Shown: positions 43,356 through 50,784 of the stretch, piece after piece
How positions within the stretch are numbered: position 1 is the first letter of the stretch
Layout: every line of letters starts with the position of its first letter
Program-made: the position numbers and the translations under genes
The notes under the pieces: generated by a model
What the model was told of the DNA's origin: nothing
The model's database searches: none
What the model saw: the letters and a program-made list of their open reading frames with translations, nothing else
Assembly: GCA_003023195.1 (NCBI GenBank)
Contig: PXRX01000035.1
Location: forward strand, 58,910 to 122,909
DNA from: Halobacteriales archaeon QS_8_69_26
GTDB lineage: Archaea; Halobacteriota; Halobacteria; Halobacteriales; SW-7-71-33
Direction: 5' to 3'
Length of the DNA: 64,000 bases

Positions 43356-43892
43356 GTGCCGAACAACTACCTGGTCACCGGCCCGCCCCGGAGCGGGAAG
43401 ACGACGGTCCTTTGCCGGGTCGTCGACCGTTGCGACGCGGACGGCTACCGGGTGGGCGGGACCGTCTGTCCCGAACTGCGTTCGGGGGGCGACCGGGTCG
43501 GCTTCGCCGTCGAGGACGTCACGACGGGCGACCGGCGGGTGATGGCCCACGTCGACCGCACGGCAGGACTGTCCGTCGGGAAGTACCGGGTCGACACGAC
43601 GGCGCTCGACGCCCTCTGCCGGACGGCGTTCTCCCGGTCGCTGGCGGACGCCGACCTCGCGGTCGTCGACGAGATAGCGCCGATGCAGGTCCACAGCGAC
43701 GAGTTCGTCCGTGGCGTCCGGCGGATCCTCGACGGGGACCGCCCCGTCGTGGCGGCCCTGCACCACACCTCGACGGCGGGCTTCATCGGCGAGGTCCGGG
43801 ACCGGGGGGACGCCGAACTGTTCGAGGTCACCGGGGCGACCCGCGACGACCTGCCGGGGACGCTCGCCGACCGGATCCGGGCGGTCGCGTGA
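43356..43892 (+). CDS. THEP1-type nucleoside-triphosphatase
   Basis: A 178-residue P-loop NTPase. Walker A GPPRSGKTT at residues 9-17, Walker B VVDEIAPMQ near 104-112, and FVRGVRRILDGDRPVVAALHH. The family is defined by Aquifex THEP1 and human NTPCR, which hydrolyse NTPs slowly; no cellular role is settled. Start GTG at 43356 (PNNYLVTGPPRSGK). The stop is 62 bp before the convergent BrkB-like gene. Confidence 0.87.
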   Translation: MPNNYLVTGPPRSGKTTVLCRVVDRCDADGYRVGGTVCPELRSGGDRVGFAVEDVTTGDRRVMAHVDRTAGLSVGKYRVDTTALDALCRTAFSRSLADADLAVVDEIAPMQVHSDEFVRGVRRILDGDRPVVAALHHTSTAGFIGEVRDRGDAELFEVTGATRDDLPGTLADRIRAVA

Positions 43893-43954
43893 GATCGACC
43901 GTCGACCGGATCTACGACCCCGCGCGGCCCCCCGGATCGACGGACCGGGACGGA

Positions 43955-45100
43955 TCAGGCTTCCGTTTCGGCGTCGGGATCCGGCCCGACCCCCGACCCG
44001 GCGTCCGAGTCCGGCCCGCCTCCCGACCCGGCGTCGGTCTCGGCGACGGACGCAGGGTCGGTCCCGCCGCCGTCGGTGGCACGGGTGGCCGCGCCGTCGG
44101 TCCACCGGAGGGTGATCCCCACCCCGTCGTCGCCCCTGTCGGCGTCGATGGCGACCTCGTCCGGCGCGGGGAGGGTCGTCCCCTCACCGGCGACGGCGAC
44201 TGTCAGGTCCGACCCGGCACGGATCCGCTCGCGGAGCTTCTCCAGTCGGCTCCCCAGTGCCGCCTCCGGGCGGGCGTCGCCGCCGGCGTCGGGACGGCCC
44301 GCGCCGATGACGGGGTCGACGTCCACGTCCTCGGTCCGGTCGGTCAGGACCGCGTTCAGGACCGCCCCGAGGAGGACGACGAGACCGTTGAAGTAGAGCC
44401 ACGTGACGAGGACGACCATCCCGCCGAGGACGCCGTAGTCGGTGGTGCTGGAGAACTCGACGTAGAAGCGAAACAGCGACTCCAGGAGGGTGACCCCCGC
44501 GGCGGCCAGCACCGTTCCCGGGAGAACTTCGAGGATCCGGTGGTCCTCGTCGGGGAACACGTAGTACATCGGCAGGAACACGACCGTCAGGGCCGCGACG
44601 ACGAACCCCCCGCCAAGCACGACGCCGACCGGCCCCGAGAACGTCAGTTCCCCGCGGACGGTGGCGACGGCGAGGATGGCCAGCACCACCACCACGAGCA
44701 CCACCGCGCCGTCGAGTACCTGGTCCGGGAGCGTGTTGCGACGCTCGGTCTCGTAGACGTCCGAGAACGCCTGGTCCAGGCCCCGGAAGATCCGCAGGGT
44801 CGCCCACAGCAACAGCGCCAGTCCCAGGAGGGACACGCCCGAGACCTCCCGGCCCGCGCCCAGCGACTCGGTGAGGATCCGACGCCCGCCGGTCGTCAGC
44901 ACCGACTCGGTCGTCGCGAGGACGGCCTCGACCAGCGTTCGCTCGCCGACCGAGTCCAGGGTCACCACCAGCAACACCATCAGCGGCAGCAGGGAGACGA
45001 ACGCGTGGTAGGCGATGCTCCCGGCCATGAACGTCAGGTTCTCCCTGCGGATCTCCCGGTAGACGGCGACGGCGACGGTCTTCGCGCGGCCCGCGTCCAT
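43955..45100 (-). CDS. YihY/BrkB family membrane protein
   Basis: A 381-residue protein with about six transmembrane helices in the first 265 residues: IRRENLTFMAGSIAYHAFVSLLPL is the defining N-terminal segment, later VSGVSLLGLALLLWATLRIF and TTDYGVLGGMVVLVTWLYF. The family was once called RNase BN by error and may be a transporter or lipid-related protein. The C-terminal 115 residues are cytoplasmic and acidic, with Asp/Gly/Ser-rich repeats at the end (GSGGGPDSDAGSGVGPDPD). ATG at 45100. Confidence 0.85.
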   Translation of the reverse strand: MDAGRAKTVAVAVYREIRRENLTFMAGSIAYHAFVSLLPLMVLLVVTLDSVGERTLVEAVLATTESVLTTGGRRILTESLGAGREVSGVSLLGLALLLWATLRIFRGLDQAFSDVYETERRNTLPDQVLDGAVVLVVVVLAILAVATVRGELTFSGPVGVVLGGGFVVAALTVVFLPMYYVFPDEDHRILEVLPGTVLAAAGVTLLESLFRFYVEFSSTTDYGVLGGMVVLVTWLYFNGLVVLLGAVLNAVLTDRTEDVDVDPVIGAGRPDAGGDARPEAALGSRLEKLRERIRAGSDLTVAVAGEGTTLPAPDEVAIDADRGDDGVGITLRWTDGAATRATDGGGTDPASVAETDAGSGGGPDSDAGSGVGPDPDAETEA

Positions 45101-45348
45101 GCCCTTACCGGTGTGGGCGGGCGGCATTACTCTGACGGGCGGGCGGCCCCGTCGTGGTCGACGGCCCCACCACCTCCGGGTCAGCTCGCCGGTCGGATCG
45201 TCCCGCGGTTCCGCCGCGGAACTCGTCGCCGCATCGGGGCGATCCCCGCCGGGCGGCGTCGTCGCGCCGGGTCGATTCCCGCGAACGCCGTCGTCGCGTC
45301 CGGTCGGTCCCCGCGGACGTTTTTGTCGTGGCGGGTCGAAGCCCGCCC

Positions 45349-46083
45349 ATGACCCTCCCCGAGGCGTTGCTCGCGACGGACGGCGTCGTCCCTGCGGTGG
45401 GTGCCGGGGGCAAGAAGTCCACGCTGTACGCCCTCGCGGACCGGATCGACCGCGCGGTCGTGACCGCGACCGTCCGGATCCCTCTCTTCGACCCGCACGT
45501 CGCGGAAGTGGCGGTGACCGAGGACCCCGTCGCGGCCGTCGAGGCGGCGGAGGACTGGCCCGTCGGCGTCGTCCCTGCCCGCGACGACCGGGACGACCGC
45601 TACCGGGGGTACGACCCCGCCGTCGTGGACCGCCTCGCCGCCGCGGGCGTCGCGGACGCGATACTCGTGAAGGCCGACGGCGCACGGACCCGCGAGTTCA
45701 AGGCCCCGGGCGACCGCGAACCGCGGATCCCCGACCGTGCCGACACCGTCCTCCCGGTCGCCAGCGTCCACGCGGTCGGCGAACCGCTGGACGAGGGGGC
45801 CGTTCACCGCCCGGAGCGGGTCGCCGCCCTGACCGGCCTGGCCGGGGGCGAGCGGATCGAACCGGAACACGTGGCCGCGGTGCTGGCCCACGACCGGGGT
45901 GGCCGGAAGGGGGTTCCCGGGGGCGCGTCGGTCGTCCCGGTCCTGAACAAGGTGGACGACGACTCCCTGGCCGGGGTCGCCCGCGAAATCGCCGCCGGGA
46001 TCCACGCCCGCGCCGACGTCCCCCGGGTCGTCCTGGCGCGGATGACCGCCGACGATCCGGTTGTGGAGGTGGTCGAGGGGTGA
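45349..46083 (+). CDS. yqeC: YqeC-like molybdenum hydroxylase accessory protein
   Basis: A 244-residue protein. The P-loop-like AVGAGGKKSTLYALA near 16-30, followed by VVTATVRIPLFDP, ILVKADGARTREFKAPG and VLNKVDDDSL, matches YqeC, associated in bacteria with selenium-dependent molybdenum hydroxylases. Here the divergent-convergent neighbours are mobA and moaA, and a Mo-hydroxylase large subunit lies 20 kb away, so a role in maturing the hydroxylase's molybdenum cofactor is reasonable. The C-terminal DPVVEVVEG is encoded by the first of two 28-bp tandem units. Convergent with mobA. Confidence 0.83.
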   Translation: MTLPEALLATDGVVPAVGAGGKKSTLYALADRIDRAVVTATVRIPLFDPHVAEVAVTEDPVAAVEAAEDWPVGVVPARDDRDDRYRGYDPAVVDRLAAAGVADAILVKADGARTREFKAPGDREPRIPDRADTVLPVASVHAVGEPLDEGAVHRPERVAALTGLAGGERIEPEHVAAVLAHDRGGRKGVPGGASVVPVLNKVDDDSLAGVAREIAAGIHARADVPRVVLARMTADDPVVEVVEG

Positions 46084-46109
46084 TCCGGTTGTGGAGGTGG
46101 TCGAGGGCT
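46054..46109 (+). repeat. 28-bp tandem duplication spanning the yqeC stop codon
   Basis: Two near-identical units at 46054-46081 and 46082-46109 (GATCCGGTTGTGGAGGTGGT then CGAGGG). The first encodes the last nine codons, and the TGA is formed at the junction. Confidence 0.88.
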
Positions 46110-46135
46110 CTTCCGGTGGTCGAGATGACCGAAAA

Positions 46136-46744
46136 CTAGAGCCGGTCCGCCGCCGCCTCGAACTCCTCGCGGGTGTTGAGGTTCTCGAAGCTCTCGACGG
46201 CGGCGTGTTCGCGGACCTCCGCTTCCTCGACGACGGCGTAGTCCAGGTCCGAGAGGGCGGCGACGATCCGACCGTCGTCCCGGGCGAGGGCGGCCGCGCA
46301 GGCGTCGGCCATCCGGTCGGCGCGGTAGACCGCCTGGGTGGTCTGGAACCAGCCGTCGGACAGGCGCGGAACCGCGCCGTCCCGACCCTCGGCCCGGTCG
46401 AACAGGTACTCGACGAGGGCGGGGTCGACGAACGGCATGTCGCAGGCGACCACGAGGGCGTACGCCGAGTCGACGGCCCGCAGTCCGTCGCGGATGCCGG
46501 CCATCGGCCCCGCGTCCGGAGTCTCGTCCTCCGCGACGGTGACCGGGAGCGGGTACCCCGACAGGGCGTCGGTGATCGGTTCCACCTGGTCGGCCCGGCA
46601 GTTCACGACCAGGCGGTCGACCGGTCCCGCGAGGCGGTCGGCGACCCGCCGGATCGCCGGGGTCCCGGCGAGGTCTGCCACGGCCTTGTCCCCCTCGCCG
46701 AACCGGGTCGAGCGACCGCCGGCGAGGACTACGGCCTCGGGCAT
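46136..46744 (-). CDS. mobA: Molybdenum cofactor guanylyltransferase MobA
   Basis: A 202-residue nucleotidyltransferase. LAGGRSTRFGEGDKA at residues 7-21 is the GTP-binding signature, with VVACDMPFVDP near 100 carrying the metal-binding Asp. MobA attaches GMP to molybdopterin to give bis-MGD, used by DMSO-reductase-type enzymes; in archaea similar proteins can also act on cobinamide phosphate (CobY), which is the alternative. The C-terminus SFENLNTREEFEAAADRL is the usual end of MobA. A palindrome copy lies 75 bp upstream and moaA is divergent. Confidence 0.87.
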   Translation of the reverse strand: MPEAVVLAGGRSTRFGEGDKAVADLAGTPAIRRVADRLAGPVDRLVVNCRADQVEPITDALSGYPLPVTVAEDETPDAGPMAGIRDGLRAVDSAYALVVACDMPFVDPALVEYLFDRAEGRDGAVPRLSDGWFQTTQAVYRADRMADACAAALARDDGRIVAALSDLDYAVVEEAEVREHAAVESFENLNTREEFEAAADRL

Positions 46745-46818
46745 GGCCGGCGGTAGGCACGGGATCCGGAAGTCGGTTGCGGGCCCCGTCGGCCACCGTT
46801 CCGATCGGAGCGGTAGTT

Positions 46819-46838
46819 TTACAGTAAAATTACGGTAA
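46819..46838. promoter_or_regulatory. Palindrome copy f (TTACAGTAA-AA-TTACGGTAA)
   Basis: One mismatch in the right arm. It lies 75 bp upstream of mobA and 196 bp upstream of moaA, in their divergent promoter region. Confidence 0.78.
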
Positions 46839-46959
46839 GCGGATACCCGGGCGCGTTGCATCGTATTGCCCCGGATCGATCCGGGGCCGTCCCGAACCCG
46901 AGCCGATCCGGGGATTCCAGTCGGGTTTGTAAGGGATCACGGGCGCGTTTCCCCCGCTG

Positions 46960-46981
46960 GCGTAACTGGGTCCGGTTACGC
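46960..46981. promoter_or_regulatory. Inverted repeat upstream of moaA
   Basis: GCGTAAC-8 bp-GTTACGC, a perfect 7-bp dyad, ends 20 bp before the moaA TATA box. Immediately after it a second dyad (CGGCCGGATCCCGGCCG) occurs. The position fits a regulator binding site; no regulator is known. Confidence 0.5.
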
Positions 46982-47001
46982 GCGGCCGGATCCCGGCCGC
47001 C

Positions 47002-47009
47002 ATTTTAAG
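47002..47009 (+). promoter_or_regulatory. TATA box of moaA
   Basis: ATTTTAAG, 25 bp before the ATG at 47034; a leaderless message is likely. Confidence 0.65.
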
Positions 47010-47033
47010 TTCGCCCGGTTGTTCCTCCCGTGT

Positions 47034-48008
47034 ATGCTCGTCGACCAGTTCGGGCGTGAGGTGACGGGCGTCCGCGTCTCGCTGACGGACAGGTGTAACT
47101 TCGACTGCGTCTACTGTCACAACGAGGGGCTGGGCGACACCAGGGGCCCGATGGAGCCACGGGACCACGAGATGGACGCCGACGACGTGGTCCGGTTCCT
47201 CGAGGTGGCCCGCGAGTTCGACGTCGACTCGGTGAAGTTCACCGGCGGCGAACCCATGCTCCGGGACGACCTGGAGGAGATCGTCCGCCGGACGCCCGAC
47301 GGGATGGAGACGTCGATGACGACCAACGGCACGTTCCTCCCCGGCCGCGCCCCCGACCTGGTCGACGCCGGCCTCGAACGGGTCAACGTCTCCCAGGACG
47401 CCCTTGAACCCGAGGCCTTCGCCGAGATCACGAAGTCCGGGGCCTACGACCGGGTCATGGAGGGCGTCGAGGCCGCCCTCGACGCCGGCCTCGCGCCGGT
47501 CAAGTTGAACATGGTGGTGTTCACGCACACCGCCGGCTACGTCGAGGGGATGGTCGAACACGTCGCCGAGAACGACGGGCTCCAGCTACAACTGATCGAG
47601 TTCATGCCCGAACTGGTCGGCAAGCCCGAGTGGTCGATCGACATCGGGCGGGTCCACGACTGGCTGGAGGAAAAGGCCGAGGGCGTCGAACACCGCGAGA
47701 TGCACGACCGCCGGCGCTACTGGATCGGCGGCGGCCCCGGCGAGGGCGGCATGGTCGAGATCGTCGACCCCGTCGAGAACGAGGACTTTTGCGCCAACTG
47801 TCACCGCGTGCGCGTCACCCACGAGGGCTACCTGAAGGGCTGTCTCAACCGCAACGACGACCTCCGGTCGATGGGCGAGATGACCAAGCCCGAGATCCGC
47901 GAGGCCTTCCGCGAGGTGGTCCACAACCGCGTCCCCTACTACGGCGAGTACATGGTCCGGGACGACGAGGGCGAGTGGGTGATCAACGAGGACTACATCG
48001 GGGCCTGA
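47034..48008 (+). CDS. moaA: GTP 3',8-cyclase MoaA
   Basis: A 324-residue radical SAM enzyme. The N-terminal SAM cluster is CNFDCVYC at residues 21-28, the GGEP motif is in [11 protein letters not shown], and the C-terminal cluster that binds GTP has [18 protein letters not shown]. With MoaC it converts GTP to cyclic pyranopterin phosphate, the first step of molybdopterin synthesis. MoaC is not in the window. The usual two C-terminal Gly residues of bacterial MoaA are absent (ends EDYIGA), as in other archaea. Divergent from mobA. Confidence 0.92.
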   Translation: MLVDQFGREVTGVRVSLTDRCNFDCVYCHNEGLGDTRGPMEPRDHEMDADDVVRFLEVAREFDVDSVKFTGGEPMLRDDLEEIVRRTPDGMETSMTTNGTFLPGRAPDLVDAGLERVNVSQDALEPEAFAEITKSGAYDRVMEGVEAALDAGLAPVKLNMVVFTHTAGYVEGMVEHVAENDGLQLQLIEFMPELVGKPEWSIDIGRVHDWLEEKAEGVEHREMHDRRRYWIGGGPGEGGMVEIVDPVENEDFCANCHRVRVTHEGYLKGCLNRNDDLRSMGEMTKPEIREAFREVVHNRVPYYGEYMVRDDEGEWVINEDYIGA

Positions 48009-48387
48009 CCGTTCCGGCACCCGCGACCCTTTCCCCGCCCGAGACCCCTTTCCGCGATCCGTACCCTTACCCCGCCGCGTCCGAGAATAGGTGCATGGAC
48101 CGACCAGCACACCGGGGGGCGACCGTCCGCTCCCACCGATCGCCCGGGGATCGGCCGGGGGCGACTCCGCCAGAAGTCGGCCCGCCGACGTTCGGTCCCG
48201 GCCCCGGCGGGCGGCCGGCACACCTCCGTGCCGGCCGCCGGAGCCCGGGGGAGGGCAGGCCCCCACTCCCGGGAGATCCCCCACGAGTCGAACCGGGAGG
48301 ATCCGGCGACGGGCGTTCCCGGTCTCGTCCTCGGTTTCGATCGCCGTTTCGTTCCCGGATCCTTCCGCACCGACTTCGACCCCCGAG
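48009..48387. other. Convergent intergenic region with long hairpin
   Basis: 379 bp between convergent moaA and SDR genes. It contains a 12-bp perfect hairpin at 48210-48239 and the repeat block CCGGGGGAGGGCAGGCCCCC at 48243 onward, shared with 37530. No gene is seen. Confidence 0.5.
48210..48239. terminator. 12-bp GC-rich hairpin between convergent genes
   Basis: GGCGGCCGGCAC, six-base loop, GTGCCGGCCGCC. Located 200 bp after moaA and 150 bp after the SDR stop on the other strand. Archaeal termination is mainly driven by T-runs, which are absent here, so its role as terminator is uncertain. Confidence 0.4.
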
Positions 48388-49152
48388 TCAACGCATCAGT
48401 TCGCCGCCGTTGACGTTCAGCGTCTCGCCGGTGACGAAGCCGGCGTCCCGCAGGTAGGCGACGGCGTCGGCGATGTCCTCGACCCGTCCGTACCGGTCGA
48501 CGGGGATCTCCGCCAGTTCCTTCTCCTTCTCCTCGTTCGTGCGGTCGGCGGTCATGTCCGTCTCGACGTGGCCGGGGGCGACGGCGTTGACCCGGACGTC
48601 GGGCGCGAAGTCCCGGGCGTGGCTCTTGGTCAGCGAGAGGAGCGCCCCCTTCGACCCGGCGTAGTGGCACTCGATCGGTGCGCCGGTGAACGCGAGGATG
48701 GAGGAGACGTTGGTGACCGAGGGCCCGGGATCCCGCCCCGAGGCTCCGTCACCGCCGGCCGCTTCGGCGGCGGCTTCGAGTTCGGGGAGGGCGGCCTTCG
48801 TGCAGTTGAACGCCGAGTTGACGTTGATGTCCATCACCCGGTCGAAGTCCGCGGGGTCGAGGTCGGCGGTGTAGACGTGCTGGTCGATCCCCGCGTTGTT
48901 GACGAGGTGGTCGACGCCGCCGAACGCCTCGACGGCGGCCTCGACCAGCGACTCGGCCCCGGCGTACTCGGAGACGTCGGCCTCCCGGACGACGGCCTCC
49001 TGGCCCGCATCCCGTACGGCGGCGGCCGTCCCCTCGGCCGCGTCCGCGCTGGTGTTGTAGTTGACGACGACGTCGTAGCCGTCCGCGGCGAACCGCTCCG
49101 CGATCGCGGCGCCGATCCCGCGGGACGATCCGGTGACGATGGCTGCTGGCAT
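48388..49152 (-). CDS. Short-chain dehydrogenase/reductase (FabG-like)
   Basis: A 254-residue SDR. NAD(P)-binding TGSSRGIGAAIA at residues 7-18, NNAG near 88, and the catalytic set Asn (NVNSAFNC), Ser (VTNVSSILAF), Tyr and Lys (YAGSK) are all present; the end GFVTGETLNVNGGELMR is typical of 3-oxoacyl reductases. The basic/polar residue after the first strand suggests NADPH. Haloarchaea lack bacterial fatty-acid synthesis, so PHA or other ketone substrates are more likely. ATG at 49152. Confidence 0.88.
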   Translation of the reverse strand: MPAAIVTGSSRGIGAAIAERFAADGYDVVVNYNTSADAAEGTAAAVRDAGQEAVVREADVSEYAGAESLVEAAVEAFGGVDHLVNNAGIDQHVYTADLDPADFDRVMDINVNSAFNCTKAALPELEAAAEAAGGDGASGRDPGPSVTNVSSILAFTGAPIECHYAGSKGALLSLTKSHARDFAPDVRVNAVAPGHVETDMTADRTNEEKEKELAEIPVDRYGRVEDIADAVAYLRDAGFVTGETLNVNGGELMR

Positions 49153-49314
49153 CGCCCGAAGGTAGGGAGTGGGACACTTGGGCGTTTCCCGGGGTCCCTC
49201 GCTCGCGGGCGCGTCTCGGCCCATCGGTCGCGTGCCGTGCCGGTGGCTCCCACACTCACGGGAGAGTTTTTACCCGGCGGGGCGAGACCCCACCAACGTC
49301 GGCGGTGACGATCC

Positions 49315-50703
49315 GTGTCGAGCGAACCACACGAGGAGGGGCTGGCGGACTACCTCCGGGTCGCGGTCCGAGGGATCCTCGGCGACCCGGACCTGCGGAC
49401 CCTCTACGCCGTCTACCTGTTGCTGTTCGTCGTCGCGGAACTCTACCGGCAGGCGCTCCCGCTGTACTTCCGGGCGCTGGGGATACCGATCGCGGTCCTG
49501 GGGCTGGGCAAGTCGGTCGCGACGGCCCTGGAGGTGCTCGCCTCCCCGGCCTTCGGCGTGGCGGCCGACGAGTACGACCGGTTCGCGATGGCGGCGGTCG
49601 CCGGCCTCGTCCTGGCGGGCGCGTTCGCGCTCCTGGGGGTCGCCGCCACGCCCGCCGCCCTGGTGGCGCTGATGGCGCTGATAGCCGTCACGCGCCTGGC
49701 GCTGAACAACGCCGCCACGCCGGCGGTCGACGAGGCCCTCGACGGGGAGTTCGCCGGCATCGGCTGGGGGATCCGTGACGTCTCGATATACGGGGGTGCC
49801 GCGCTGGGCCTCGCATTGGGCGGGGTCGTCAGTTCGGTCCTCCCGTCGGTCCGGTTCGCCTTCTTCGCGCTGGTGCCGGTCCTGCTCCTGACGACCGCGC
49901 TCCTGTGGCGAAACCGGGACGGCGTCGACCGGGAGGGATCCGGGGACGGCGAAACCGGTGGGGCCGGCGACGACGCCCCCGAGGGATCCGAGAGCGGTGC
50001 GGCCGAGGGATCCGACGACGGGACCCCCGGGGGATCCGGGAGCAACGAGGCCGAGGGGCCCGGCGACGGCGAGGCCGACGACCGGGAGGGATCGTCGCCC
50101 GGTGGCGATCGCTCCCCCCTCGACCGTGTGCGGTCGGGCCTCCGGCCGTCGGTCCCGGACCTGCCGAACCCGCCGGTGCTGGCCCGCTTTCTCGCCATCA
50201 CCCTCCTCTCGAACGGGGGGATGGGGATGACCGTCTTCCTGTTGCCGGTGCTGGCGGTCGACCTGGGGATCGGTGCGGGCGAGTTCCTCTTCCTGTTCTC
50301 GGGGTCGTTCGCGGTCAGTGCCCCGCTGAGCGTGCTGGGTGGCGTGGCCGCCGACCGGTTCGACCGGAAGTACCTCTACGTCGGTAACTTCCTCGCCGAG
50401 ACGCTGATGCTCGCGGCCTTCGCCGTCGCCTCGTCCGTGCCGCTGTTCGTCGTCGGGACCGCGCTGTACGTCGTCCAGACGACCTTCGAGCCAGCCGTGG
50501 CCACCTTCTTCTTCGACTCGTTCGACGAGGACGTCGCCGGCACCGCCTGGGGGATAACCGGCACGGCCTCGAAGGCCGCGGGCGTCGCCGCCCCGGTCGG
50601 CGGGGCGGTCCTCTACGAACTGGACCCGGCGTTCGCGTTCGCCGCCGGGGCCGTCCTGCTGGCCGGGGCGACGCTGGTGGCGCTGACGCTCCCCCGACCG
50701 TGA
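49315..50703 (+). CDS. MFS transporter
   Basis: A 462-residue membrane protein with 11-12 helices. The N-half (LYAVYLLLFVVAELYRQALPLYFRALG) and C-half (LARFLAITLLSNGGMGMTVFLLPVLAVDLG, FDRKYLYVGNFLAETLMLAAFA) are joined by an unusually long acidic, Gly/Ser/Glu-rich cytoplasmic loop of about 75 residues (206-280) with repeated EGSG units. Transported compound unknown. Start GTG at 49315; the gene ends 81 bp before the acyl-CoA synthetase gene. Confidence 0.85.
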   Translation: MSSEPHEEGLADYLRVAVRGILGDPDLRTLYAVYLLLFVVAELYRQALPLYFRALGIPIAVLGLGKSVATALEVLASPAFGVAADEYDRFAMAAVAGLVLAGAFALLGVAATPAALVALMALIAVTRLALNNAATPAVDEALDGEFAGIGWGIRDVSIYGGAALGLALGGVVSSVLPSVRFAFFALVPVLLLTTALLWRNRDGVDREGSGDGETGGAGDDAPEGSESGAAEGSDDGTPGGSGSNEAEGPGDGEADDREGSSPGGDRSPLDRVRSGLRPSVPDLPNPPVLARFLAITLLSNGGMGMTVFLLPVLAVDLGIGAGEFLFLFSGSFAVSAPLSVLGGVAADRFDRKYLYVGNFLAETLMLAAFAVASSVPLFVVGTALYVVQTTFEPAVATFFFDSFDEDVAGTAWGITGTASKAAGVAAPVGGAVLYELDPAFAFAAGAVLLAGATLVALTLPRP

Positions 50704-50784
50704 TCGCGGCTGATAGGTCTCCGCCGCGACCGCCCCCGAACGGGCACACGATTTTTGGTAGTCGGTCGCCACACGGTAACAAGG

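Noticed and set aside
43955..45100. RNase BN / tRNA-processing nuclease
   Set aside because: The old name for YihY-type proteins was based on a misassignment; the sequence is an integral membrane protein without nuclease motifs.
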